From an uncultured Acetatifactor sp. (GTDB lineage Bacteria; Bacillota; Clostridia; Lachnospirales; Lachnospiraceae): a stretch of 64,000 bases of DNA. Where the stretch lies: positions 150,197 through 214,196 of the forward strand of contig CAJTPN010000004.1 in NCBI GenBank assembly GCA_910578185.1, read 5' to 3'. The notes under the pieces are model-generated. The model saw nothing but the letters and a program-made list of their open reading frames with translations. It did not search any database and was not told the DNA's origin. Of this stretch, positions 18,943 through 26,350 are shown one piece after another (the stretch's first letter is position 1; every line of letters starts with the position of its first letter). Made by a program: the position numbers and the translations under genes.

Positions 18943-20442
18943 TTAAAATATTTTCTTTTCCCTGTTTAAAAAGTATACGCTTACCACCGCGCCCGTCACA
19001 CAGAGTACACAGACCGGCCAATTCATAAGAATATCTGCGGCTCCCACAGAACTAACCAAATAGACAAGCAGATTGGCCGCCATGTGAATTGCAACGGCTA
19101 CCTTGAAATCTCCAAAGTACTCATATGCATAAACCATGAGCATGCCGATCAGAAACGCATAGATTCCCTGGACGGAGTTGCCGTGGTACATGGCAAACAG
19201 CGCCGCCGATATCACCATGGACGAAGACATTTTCAAAAAGCCTCTCAGCTCGTGATATACAATCCCCCGAAAGAGCAATTCCTCGGCTATGGGAGCAATT
19301 ACCCCATAGCATATCAGCCCCACAGGCAGCCAGGCTGCATACTGGCTTGCGGCAACCTGCCTGTAAGCCTCCGATTCCTCTATCAACCCCAAAAGGGAAA
19401 TCAGCAGATTCAGACCAAAGGCCGCCCCCACGATGGCCACGCCCATTAGTACATAGCATTTGCCTGGATCTCCTTTCAGATGCAGCAGCTTACTGTCCTG
19501 CCATCTGGCCCTTATGGCCCTTTTTGCCATAGGAAAAAGAACTCCGCCGCCAACAGCAAATCCCAGCGCCGAGACAATGGCAATCGCATTTCCGGTAAAG
19601 CCTATGGGCATCCCTTCCCCGCCGCGCACAATCCAAAAGTCTCCCCCTGGCAACCGGCTCCATAACGCCGCCAGCAAAAATCCCCCAATTCCTTCCACTG
19701 CCTGCCTGATCAGGAAGAAAAGCAAAAAAGGAAATACAACCCTCCATATTTTTCCAAATCCGATTCGTTGATCCTGCCCGTCCGTCCCTCTGAGCAGAAA
19801 GCTTTCCAATTCTTCCACGGAGCGGACAATATAATCCGACCTGGCCGCTTTCAATTCTTCCATGCTGCCATAGCCGTATGTAACGCCCACACTTTCCACT
19901 CTCGCGGCATGTGCTCCCTCCACGTCAAAGCGACGATCCCCGATCATATATACCGCATCCCGCTCTATCGGCTTATTGCCAAAAAGTGCTCTGAGCGCCG
20001 CATGTACCACCTCTTCTTTACTCCCCCGTCTGCCATCCAGTTCACTTCCCATTACCACAGTGAAATATTTATCCATCTTATAATGTTCCAGAATCTGTTT
20101 CACAAACACGGTTGGCTTGCTGGAAGCCACTGCAAGCACCATCCCCTTTGCCTTCAGATTGCGCAGCATACGGTGAATTCCCTCATACGGACTGTTCTCA
20201 AAGATGCCTTTATCCTGAAACCGTTCCCTGTACTTGCCTATCGCCGCCTCCGCCCGGGCTTCATCCAACTGATAAAACTCCATAAAACTGCTCTTTAATG
20301 GCGGCCCGATAAAGGGTTCCAACTTATCCAGATCCGGCTCCTCAATCCCCAGAGAGGCCAGCGCATACTGAACGCAGGTACAGATTCCTATCTTGGGATC
20401 CGTCAATGTCCCATCCAAATCAAATAACAGATATTTCTTCAT
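18943..20442 (-). CDS. HAD hydrolase - CPBP intramembrane protease fusion
   Basis: A 499-residue two-part protein. Residues 1-215 form a complete phosphoglycolate-phosphatase-like HAD hydrolase: DLDGTL with nucleophile Asp8 and Asp10, VASSKP (about 106, motif II), and GDRRFDVEGA (about 168, motif IV). From about 232 it becomes a polytopic membrane protein with CPBP/CAAX-protease signatures: EELLFRG (Glu387-Glu388), MYHGNSVQG (His420) and AIHMAANL (His453). Both catalytic sets look intact. The ATG directly follows the stop of the GreA-like gene, so the two are translationally coupled. CPBP proteins cleave or modify membrane substrates; what links that to a soluble phosphatase is unknown to me. 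Confidence 0.85.
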   Translation of the reverse strand: MKKYLLFDLDGTLTDPKIGICTCVQYALASLGIEEPDLDKLEPFIGPPLKSSFMEFYQLDEARAEAAIGKYRERFQDKGIFENSPYEGIHRMLRNLKAKGMVLAVASSKPTVFVKQILEHYKMDKYFTVVMGSELDGRRGSKEEVVHAALRALFGNKPIERDAVYMIGDRRFDVEGAHAARVESVGVTYGYGSMEELKAARSDYIVRSVEELESFLLRGTDGQDQRIGFGKIWRVVFPFLLFFLIRQAVEGIGGFLLAALWSRLPGGDFWIVRGGEGMPIGFTGNAIAIVSALGFAVGGGVLFPMAKRAIRARWQDSKLLHLKGDPGKCYVLMGVAIVGAAFGLNLLISLLGLIEESEAYRQVAASQYAAWLPVGLICYGVIAPIAEELLFRGIVYHELRGFLKMSSSMVISAALFAMYHGNSVQGIYAFLIGMLMVYAYEYFGDFKVAVAIHMAANLLVYLVSSVGAADILMNWPVCVLCVTGAVVSVYFLNREKKIF

Positions 20443-20946
20443 CTAAAAACTCCTGATTTTGTCGCTGCCGTCATCCACCGTATTTTCAATCTTAAGGATC
20501 TTCACATCATAGCCAACGGACTCGTTTACCTGCACATGTACGGCGTCTCCCTCCTTTTTGCCCAGCAATGCCTTACCCAGAGGGCTTTCATTGCTGATCA
20601 GATTTGCCAGGGAATTCCCCCGAACCGTGGTAACAATCTTATAACTCTCCACCAAACCGTCGTCTGCAAATTCCACCGTCACCGTATTGTTGATGCCCAC
20701 TTCATCCTCTGCGGAATCCTCAGAGATTACTCTGGCTGTTTTAATCATCCGCTCCAAATAACGAATCCGGCTCTCGTTCTGATTTTTGACCTTCTTGGCC
20801 GCATGGTACTCAAAATTTTCGCTTAAATCCCCGTGAGCTCTGGCATCCTTCACATCCTCCAGCGCCTTGGGCCGTACCACCAATTTGCGATACTCAATCT
20901 CTTCCTCCATTTTTTTTATATCGCTTGGAGTCAATTCATCATACAT
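20443..20946 (-). CDS. GreA/GreB-family transcription elongation factor
   Basis: Rescues backtracked RNA polymerase by stimulating transcript cleavage through the secondary channel. The N-terminal coiled coil carries DARAHGDLSENFEYHAAK, the family signature with acidic tip residues, and the C-terminal FKBP-like domain includes GNSLANLISNESPLGKALLGKKEGD. At 167 residues it is slightly longer than canonical GreA (about 158-160), and it sits in an envelope operon rather than a housekeeping locus, so it may be a paralog. The start at 20946 has an AAGGTG site that can fold into a leader hairpin. It is directly followed, with no gap, by the HAD-CPBP gene. Confidence 0.88.
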   Translation of the reverse strand: MYDELTPSDIKKMEEEIEYRKLVVRPKALEDVKDARAHGDLSENFEYHAAKKVKNQNESRIRYLERMIKTARVISEDSAEDEVGINNTVTVEFADDGLVESYKIVTTVRGNSLANLISNESPLGKALLGKKEGDAVHVQVNESVGYDVKILKIENTVDDGSDKIRSF

Positions 20947-20960
20947 TTCTCTTACACCTT

Positions 20961-21004
20961 CCCGTCATCTGCGGCCGGACGGGAACACCTCCCTTCCGGC
21001 CGCA
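20961..21004 (-). promoter_or_regulatory. Alternative hairpins in the greA-like leader
   Basis: TGCGGCCGGA (20970-20979) pairs perfectly with TCCGGCCGCA (20995-21004), while CCCGTC (20961-20966) can pair with GACGGG (20978-20983). The two stems compete for the same bases, and the second includes the bases just upstream of the ribosome site at the 20946 start. This layout suits an attenuation or translation switch, but no ligand is evident. Confidence 0.4.
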
Positions 21005-21086
21005 ATCTATCCGCACATCGGCCCCAAACCATAATTGCAAGTTTTTTTCGGCAGAGACCGTCTCAATCGTTACACACAGCTCCTCT

Positions 21087-22055
21087 TTACTGCAGACCAA
21101 TTCCATATACCACTGCCACTGACAGAATAATCTGAATGATGGCATAGCGGAATACCGTCTGTGTATTGGACCATCCCCACACCTTGCGCACATGATCATG
21201 CAGAGGCGTCCTGATGTTTTTCATAATACGAATTTTAAAAAGCCGAAGCAGGGCCACCTTGATCAGTCCCAGCCCGCCGTCCAGAATCAAAACCAGGGCA
21301 ATGGGAACATACAACACCGGGCACCCGGTCTTCAGAATGGCTATGCTGATAAACACCCCCATAGCCCGGGATCCCGCATCTCCCATCAGCAGCCGACTGG
21401 GTGTGGCATTATACCACAGATATCCCAGAATACACACGGCAAACAAAAGAATTAAAAACGAAAAGTCCTCTCCTCTTCCCAGAATCCTGTCCACCAGGTA
21501 AATTGTCATTATTGTGATAATGGTCAGGGTGCCGGAAAGCCCGTCCACTCCGTCGGCACAATTGGTTACATTGACCGAAACCCATACCAGAATGACGATC
21601 AGAACCGCAAAAAGCGGAGCCGGAATCGTTACCTGCACATGAAACAGAGCCAGGTCAATGGTGTTGGGATTATACCTAAGATATGTCATAGCAACAAGCG
21701 CCGCCACACACAGATCCAGAAACCCTTTCCTGAACTCTCCCCAAGGTTTCTCCGAAGCATCGTCCAAAAAACCTGTCACCATACAGATCGCCGTCAAAAT
21801 CAGATAGATTGTGATCTCGGCCTTCACCGGAACAAACAAAAAGGCAGCCACCTCAAAGGCAAGCACAAAAATGATACCCGCTCCCCTGGGCTTCCCTGCA
21901 GACAACTTCCCGTCATGGGCAAATTCTCTTCCCGCATCCTTTGGCAGATAGGGGCCCAGCTTAGCGGTTCCGGATACGGTAACCACAAAAGCAAACAAAA
22001 TTCCTCCCAGCGCAAGCAGGGAACTCAGATTCCCGGAAATAACAGAATGTAACAT
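21087..22055 (-). CDS. MraY-like polyprenyl-phosphate phosphosugar transferase
   Basis: Polytopic member of the MraY/WecA (GT4) superfamily, which joins a phospho-amino-sugar from a UDP donor to undecaprenyl phosphate at the inner membrane face. Visible motifs are AGKPRGAGI, GFLDDA, NCADGVDGLSG (metal-binding Asp), LMGDAGSRAMG, and PLHDHVRKVWGW near the end, where MraY usually has a triple-His PLHHH motif. The start at 22055 (322 residues) has a GGGTGG site; the upstream in-frame ATG at 22205 would add a non-homologous leader. It is the first gene of the 22-16 kb run. It may be a second MraY or a WecA-like initiator for the glycan made here; the changed His motif makes me cautious. Confidence 0.82.
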   Translation of the reverse strand: MLHSVISGNLSSLLALGGILFAFVVTVSGTAKLGPYLPKDAGREFAHDGKLSAGKPRGAGIIFVLAFEVAAFLFVPVKAEITIYLILTAICMVTGFLDDASEKPWGEFRKGFLDLCVAALVAMTYLRYNPNTIDLALFHVQVTIPAPLFAVLIVILVWVSVNVTNCADGVDGLSGTLTIITIMTIYLVDRILGRGEDFSFLILLFAVCILGYLWYNATPSRLLMGDAGSRAMGVFISIAILKTGCPVLYVPIALVLILDGGLGLIKVALLRLFKIRIMKNIRTPLHDHVRKVWGWSNTQTVFRYAIIQIILSVAVVYGIGLQ

Positions 22056-22100
22056 ACAGATTCCACCCACATATTGTATGCGGTTTCCTTTCCATGTGAT

Positions 22101-22138
22101 ATGATATTGGGAAACTATTTTTTTGCTCCCAATATCAT
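22101..22138 (-). promoter_or_regulatory. Perfect 12-bp hairpin in the MraY-like gene leader
   Basis: ATGATATTGGGA (22101-22112) and TCCCAATATCAT (22127-22138) form a perfect stem around a 14-base loop containing seven A residues on the minus strand. It lies between the predicted promoter at 22170 and the start codon at 22055. No U-run follows, so a terminator role is doubtful. Confidence 0.45.
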
Positions 22139-22169
22139 GATAGAACTTCCGTATAAAGTTTGTACAAGC

Positions 22170-22197
22170 AGTATATATTTTATCACAAAGACGGCAA
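22170..22197 (-). promoter_or_regulatory. Candidate promoter of the MraY-like operon
   Basis: On the minus strand TTGCCG (22192-22197) and TATACT (22170-22175) are separated by 16 bases. This lies in the 165-base gap after the GTPase-nuclease fusion gene. Confidence 0.45.
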
Positions 22198-22220
22198 AAA
22201 GGCAATCCGGAATCGTGCCG

Positions 22221-24935
22221 TTACTCCGATCTGGGCAGCACCGGAACCGTCAGCGGACGCGACGGACTCCTCTCCCGAATCTGCCCCGCCGCCGCTTCCA
22301 CCGCCTCCCGAAATCCTCCGGCGGAGAGACGCACCGCTCCTTCTCCCCAGATAATCATCTGCTCCAGTGCGTCGGAAGTGGCCACCGTAACCTGATATTC
22401 TCTTCCCATCCGATGTACCGTCTTCTCAATATATTGATCGGCAGTCTCGGCTTCTTTGGTATACACCACATAGATATTATGATATTTCATCACGGAGCCA
22501 GGATTGCCTTTCACTTTATACGCGTCGTAAACCAAAATCAGCGTACAGCCTGTGAACCCCTGATAATTACAGCAGATATCCATAAGCTTATCCCTTGCGC
22601 TGTCAATATTTGTCTCCGCAAGACGCCGTAACTCTTCCCAGGCAAAAATGATATTGTATCCGTCTACCAAAAGATAGTCTCCCTTTTTGGTCTGTCCTCC
22701 GGCGCCTCCGCCACATCTTGTCTTATGGGATGACTCTTTGACTTCCGCCCCTGCCGTATTGCCCATATTCCTCTGATGATACCGATAAGGCGCATAATCC
22801 TCCAATCCCTTTCCGTAGGTCCGCCGGAAAATCTCTTCTATTTCTTCCAGGGTAATATGATCCGCCCCGCTTTTCCCTCCGCCTGACGGTGCTTTGGCAC
22901 GGGGCGGCAAGGCCCCTTCCAATTTCTCACCCTGTACCGAGTCCGGCCGCCAGCCGCTCTCCACATGGGCATAGCTGGCCACCTGATCCCATTCTACCAC
23001 CTGACCGGCTCCATGGACACAGAATACCGAAGAAGAAGGATTCTCCATATCCCCTTCCGGATCATAACCAAGACGCTCCATGACCTCCTCCGAATTATGG
23101 CAGGGTTCATAGCCTTTTAATGTACATGAGAGTCTGCCAAGTCCTCTTGTGTAAGCGTTCACTTCCCTCTGATACTCCCCCATTTCGGATACGGGAACGC
23201 TGCCTGTCAAAACCGCATATTCCTCTTCCACTAACGGCGGCGCAAAGCTCCCCTGCATTCTCTGTATATCGGACATGGCCCTGCCAATCTGTCCTGCAGG
23301 AACTTCTAAAGTAAACGTATACACCGGCTCCAACAATATACTTTGGGCCTGCATCAAGCCCTGACGAAGCGCTCTATATGTGGCCTGTCTGAAGTCTCCT
23401 CCCTCTGTATGCTTCAAATGGGCACGCCCGGTTAAAAGTGTGATCTTCATATCTGTAAGCGGAGATCCTGTCAATACGCCCAAATGTGTTTTTTCTTCCA
23501 AATGTGTCATAATCAACCGCTGCCAATTCCGGTCCAGTACATCCTCACCGCATACGCTGGCAAATCCCAGGCCGCTGCCTTGTTCTCCCGGCTCCAGCAA
23601 AAGATGCACCTCCGCATAATGGCGCAGAGGTTCATAATGGCCAATACCTTCCACCGCACAGGCTATGGTTTCCTTATACACAATGTGTCCGTCAGTAAAT
23701 TCCACTGCAAGACCATATCTCTCCGCGATCAGCCGCTTCAGAATCTCCATCTGTACTTCACCCATCACCTGTACATGAATCCTGGCAGGGTTTTCCTTGA
23801 GCGCTCTCTTATTCCCCTCCTGCCAGGAAATATGAAGCTGCGGCTCCTCCTCTTCCAATTTTCTAAGCTGTCCCAATACCTTTACCTCATCGGTTCCCTC
23901 CGGAAGCAGCAATCCATAAGTCAATACCGGCGCCAGACTGGGAAACTGTTCCCGCTCCTCCGCTCCAAGTCCCTGTCCTGCAAAACTCTTGTCCAGTCCT
24001 GTCACGGCGCAGATGCCGCCCGCCTCTACCCGATCTACGGTATCGTATTTAAATCCCCCATATATCCTGATCTGGTCGGCCTTTTCCTCCCATACCTCTT
24101 CCCTGCAGGCAGCACTTCCCTCATTTGAGACGGGCATCTTCACCTGCAAAACCCCTCCCGTCACTTTCAGATGCGTCAGCCGGTTCCCGTCTCCGTCCCT
24201 GGATATTTTGTAAACTCTTGCCCCAAACCTTTCCGAATAGTTTGGACAGCGTCCGTACCTCCGGACCCCTTTCAGCAATTCCTCCACACCCTCCAAATGC
24301 AGCGCTGCGCCAAAATAACAGGGAAATACCCGTCGCCCCGCTATGGCTTTGGCCAGAGAATTGTCTTCCAGTTTCCCCGTTTCCAGATATTCTTCCATCA
24401 GCTCTTCGTCACAAAGAGCAAGCTCATCCCAGAATGTCTCCTCCTTCTTTGCCATATCCCCAGAAAAATCCTGGCAGCCGCCGTCCAGCTTCTCCTGCAG
24501 CTCCTTTATCAGTTTTCCGGCATCTGTATCCGGTTGATCCATCTTGTTGACAAAGAGAAAGACCGGAATATGATATTGTTCCAAAAGCCGCCACAAGGTA
24601 CGGGTATGGCTCTGGACCCCGTCGGAACCGCTGACTACCAACAAGGCGTAATCCAATACCTGCAGGGTACGTTCCATCTCTGCGGAGAAATCCACATGTC
24701 CGGGCGTATCCAGCAAGGTAATATTCAGTCCTTCCCAGGATATCTGTGCCTGCTTGGAAAAGATCGTAATCCCCCTCTCCCTCTCCTGAGAAAAATGATC
24801 AAAAAAAGCGTCCCCATGATCCACCCTGCCCAATTTCCGAATCCGCCCGCAGGTATATAAAAGGCTCTCAGCCAGCGTTGTCTTGCCGGCGTCCACATGG
24901 GCCAATATACCGATGACCAATTGATTGCCCCTCAT
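22221..24935 (-). CDS. Ribosomal-protection-type GTPase fused to a Rae1/YacP-like NYN endoribonuclease
   Basis: A 904-residue fusion. The first about 650 residues are an EF-G/Tet(M)-like translational GTPase: G1 AHVDAGKTT (12-20), G2 RGIT (54-57), G3 DTPGHVDF (76) with the catalytic His, G4 NKMD (130-133), and EF-G-like domains II to V. The domain IV tip reads HLKHTEGGDFR (about 506) where Tet(M) has SPVST, so drug release is unlikely. After a low-complexity linker (about 655-750) comes an intact NYN domain (about 750-890) matching B. subtilis Rae1: LLVDGYNII (Asp758), KEAETADQYIEK and VATSDALEQ. Rae1 is a ribosome A-site mRNA endonuclease. I infer a self-contained ribosome-targeted cleavage factor. 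The ATG at 24935 has a GGGTGGG site; the GTG at 24944 lies inside that site. Confidence 0.9.
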   Translation of the reverse strand: MRGNQLVIGILAHVDAGKTTLAESLLYTCGRIRKLGRVDHGDAFFDHFSQERERGITIFSKQAQISWEGLNITLLDTPGHVDFSAEMERTLQVLDYALLVVSGSDGVQSHTRTLWRLLEQYHIPVFLFVNKMDQPDTDAGKLIKELQEKLDGGCQDFSGDMAKKEETFWDELALCDEELMEEYLETGKLEDNSLAKAIAGRRVFPCYFGAALHLEGVEELLKGVRRYGRCPNYSERFGARVYKISRDGDGNRLTHLKVTGGVLQVKMPVSNEGSAACREEVWEEKADQIRIYGGFKYDTVDRVEAGGICAVTGLDKSFAGQGLGAEEREQFPSLAPVLTYGLLLPEGTDEVKVLGQLRKLEEEEPQLHISWQEGNKRALKENPARIHVQVMGEVQMEILKRLIAERYGLAVEFTDGHIVYKETIACAVEGIGHYEPLRHYAEVHLLLEPGEQGSGLGFASVCGEDVLDRNWQRLIMTHLEEKTHLGVLTGSPLTDMKITLLTGRAHLKHTEGGDFRQATYRALRQGLMQAQSILLEPVYTFTLEVPAGQIGRAMSDIQRMQGSFAPPLVEEEYAVLTGSVPVSEMGEYQREVNAYTRGLGRLSCTLKGYEPCHNSEEVMERLGYDPEGDMENPSSSVFCVHGAGQVVEWDQVASYAHVESGWRPDSVQGEKLEGALPPRAKAPSGGGKSGADHITLEEIEEIFRRTYGKGLEDYAPYRYHQRNMGNTAGAEVKESSHKTRCGGGAGGQTKKGDYLLVDGYNIIFAWEELRRLAETNIDSARDKLMDICCNYQGFTGCTLILVYDAYKVKGNPGSVMKYHNIYVVYTKEAETADQYIEKTVHRMGREYQVTVATSDALEQMIIWGEGAVRLSAGGFREAVEAAAGQIRERSPSRPLTVPVLPRSE

Positions 24936-24963
24936 TGTTCCCACCCTTTCTTCTGCCTAAATC

Positions 24964-24992
24964 AGTATGAATTAAGTCGTGCCATTCGTCAA
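24964..24992 (-). promoter_or_regulatory. Promoter of the GTPase-nuclease fusion gene
   Basis: On the minus strand TTGACG (24987-24992) and CATACT (24964-24969) are separated by 17 bases. Transcription would start near 24957, leaving a short leader of about 20 bases before the ATG at 24935. Confidence 0.55.
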
Positions 24993-25094
24993 CCCATCGA
25001 ATCAAATTATTATTCTGACATGAAATTGAAACAGATCATGTCGGAGGAAAAACAGGACACTTCGGTATTGTGACCCTGGCTGTACCTGAAAATA

Positions 25095-25131
25095 AAGCTT
25101 TTTCAAGCATTGGCGCCCTGCAAAAAAGCTT
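25095..25131. repeat. Inverted repeat overlapping the thiT promoter -35
   Basis: AAGCTTTTT (25095-25103) and AAAAAGCTT (25123-25131) are perfect inverted arms around a 19-base loop. The right arm ends inside the -35 box of the thiT promoter, so the element could be an operator; a terminator of upstream transcription is the alternative. Confidence 0.4.
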
Positions 25132-25158
25132 GACATCTCCCAAAATCTATTTTATAGT
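25130..25158 (+). promoter_or_regulatory. thiT promoter
   Basis: A perfect TTGACA (25130-25135) and TATAGT (25153-25158) are separated by 17 bases, directly upstream of the TPP aptamer. Confidence 0.8.
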
Positions 25159-25173
25159 AATTCTGAATAAAAT

Positions 25174-25271
25174 AACCGCTAGGGGAGCACATCGCTGAGA
25201 TTGAAGCGGCACAAATGTACCGTTTCTAACCCTCACTACTTGAACCGGACAATACCGGCGGAAGGAAGCAA
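25174..25271 (+). ncRNA. TPP (THI-box) riboswitch
   Basis: The conserved thi-box elements appear in order: AGGGGAGC, CGCTGAGATTGAAGC, ACCCTCACTACTTGAACC, then GACAATACCGGCGGAAGG. This is the thiamine pyrophosphate aptamer, located between a strong promoter and thiT. Established knowledge: TPP binding shuts down expression of thiamine genes. The segment 25272-25408 after the aptamer holds several short pairings (for example AGGTTT 25362-25367 with AAACCT 25376-25381) and is the likely expression platform. Confidence 0.93.
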
Positions 25272-25408
25272 AAACAACTTTAAGGGATTCATCAACGCTC
25301 TATGTCCGTCTCCGACCCTCCGAAACGGTCCGTTGGTCTACAAAGAGCAATGTATTTGCATAGGTTTCCCTATGTAAACCTGACTTCCCACAAGTTGCCG
25401 ATGTTGTT

Positions 25409-25431
25409 CCTCCTTAGCCAGATTAAGGAGG
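25409..25431 (+). promoter_or_regulatory. Hairpin sequestering the thiT ribosome binding site
   Basis: CCTCCTTA (25409-25416) pairs perfectly with TAAGGAGG (25424-25431), which is the Shine-Dalgarno sequence of thiT. The stem is followed by ATTTTTTATG, so the element could block ribosome entry, terminate transcription, or both. It is the probable off state of the TPP switch. Confidence 0.7.
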
Positions 25432-25438
25432 ATTTTTT

Positions 25439-26119
25439 ATGTTGTATCAAGTGATTTTTGACGGGGACGAAATCTCATACGTTCCCACCGCCCTGGGCAA
25501 TGCCCTCTTAATTCTGATCTTTATCGCACTTCTCGCCGCAGCTGTTTTCTTTGCCAGGAAAAGATCAGCAGGAAACGGTTCCAGAAAACTTACCGTTAAG
25601 CAACTTGTATTCTGCGCCGTCTCCATTGCCCTTGCCACAGCCCTGTCCAATATCAAGCTGTTTGATGCCCCCATGGGAGGCTCCGTCACCCTGCTTTCCA
25701 TGTTGATCGTCTGCCTTCCGGGATATTGGTTCGGACTGGAAGCAGGACTGATGACCGGGATCGCCCATGGAATCTTACAGATGGTGATGGACCCTTATAT
25801 CATTCATCCGGCTCAACTGATGGTAGACTACCTGCTGGCCTTCGGCGCGCTTGGACTGTCAGGCCTGTTCTCAAACGCCAAAAGCGGTCTGTTGAAAGGA
25901 TACGCAACCGCCGTAACAGGCAGATGGATTTTTGCTTCCATTTCCGGTTGGATCTTCTTTTCGGAGTACACCTGGGAAGGTTGGCACCCAATCCCGTACA
26001 GCCTGGCTTATAACGGCTCCTACATCTTCATAGAAGCCGGCATCACTTTGATTCTCCTGACCATTCCCGCCGTTAAAAATGCTTTTTCCAGAATTAAGAA
26101 ACTGGCATTGGAGCAGTAA
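25439..26119 (+). CDS. thiT: Thiamine ECF transporter substrate-binding subunit ThiT
   Basis: S component of an energy-coupling factor transporter that captures thiamine at the membrane surface; the shared EcfA/EcfT energising module is not encoded in the window. The 226-residue protein has about six to seven hydrophobic segments. Family marks include FDAPMGGSVTLLSM, PGYWFGLEAGLMTGIAHG, DPYIIHPAQLMVDYLLAFG and GWIFFSEYTWEGW, the aromatic loop that packs on thiamine, then SLAYNGSYI. The N-terminal extension of about 50 residues carries an extra hydrophobic segment ahead of the usual S-component start. Control by the TPP riboswitch just upstream confirms the assignment. Confidence 0.95.
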   Translation: MLYQVIFDGDEISYVPTALGNALLILIFIALLAAAVFFARKRSAGNGSRKLTVKQLVFCAVSIALATALSNIKLFDAPMGGSVTLLSMLIVCLPGYWFGLEAGLMTGIAHGILQMVMDPYIIHPAQLMVDYLLAFGALGLSGLFSNAKSGLLKGYATAVTGRWIFASISGWIFFSEYTWEGWHPIPYSLAYNGSYIFIEAGITLILLTIPAVKNAFSRIKKLALEQ

Positions 26120-26129
26120 AGATACTCCT

Positions 26130-26173
26130 TGCCCCCACAGGCTTCCCCACAGGATTTGAAGCCTTAGGGGGCA
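26130..26173. terminator. Nested hairpin after thiT
   Basis: TGCCCCC (26130-26136) pairs with GGGGGCA (26167-26173), and inside it AGGCTTC (26139-26145) pairs with GAAGCCT (26158-26164). No T-run follows on either strand. It lies between convergent thiT and addA; the rest of the 26174-26350 gap shows no gene. Confidence 0.5.
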
Positions 26174-26350
26174 GGCACTTCCGTTCCTCTATGCAGAATT
26201 TTCTTAACGATATGCACAAAACGTTTCCTAAAGAGACACTTTACCCTATAATTACCCTGTTGCAAAACTATCCGAAGGCGGCATTCTGCCAGGCAATTTC
26301 CCCTGTTGCAGCACTGGGCAGCGTCGGCAAGACATACAACCTATTAAATA

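Noticed and set aside
22221..24935. Tetracycline resistance gene of the tet(M)/tet(W) type
   Set aside because: The drug-displacing SPVST loop is replaced and a nuclease domain is attached; sequence is closer to a housekeeping GTPase of Clostridia than to mobile tet genes, and no conjugative-element genes are nearby.
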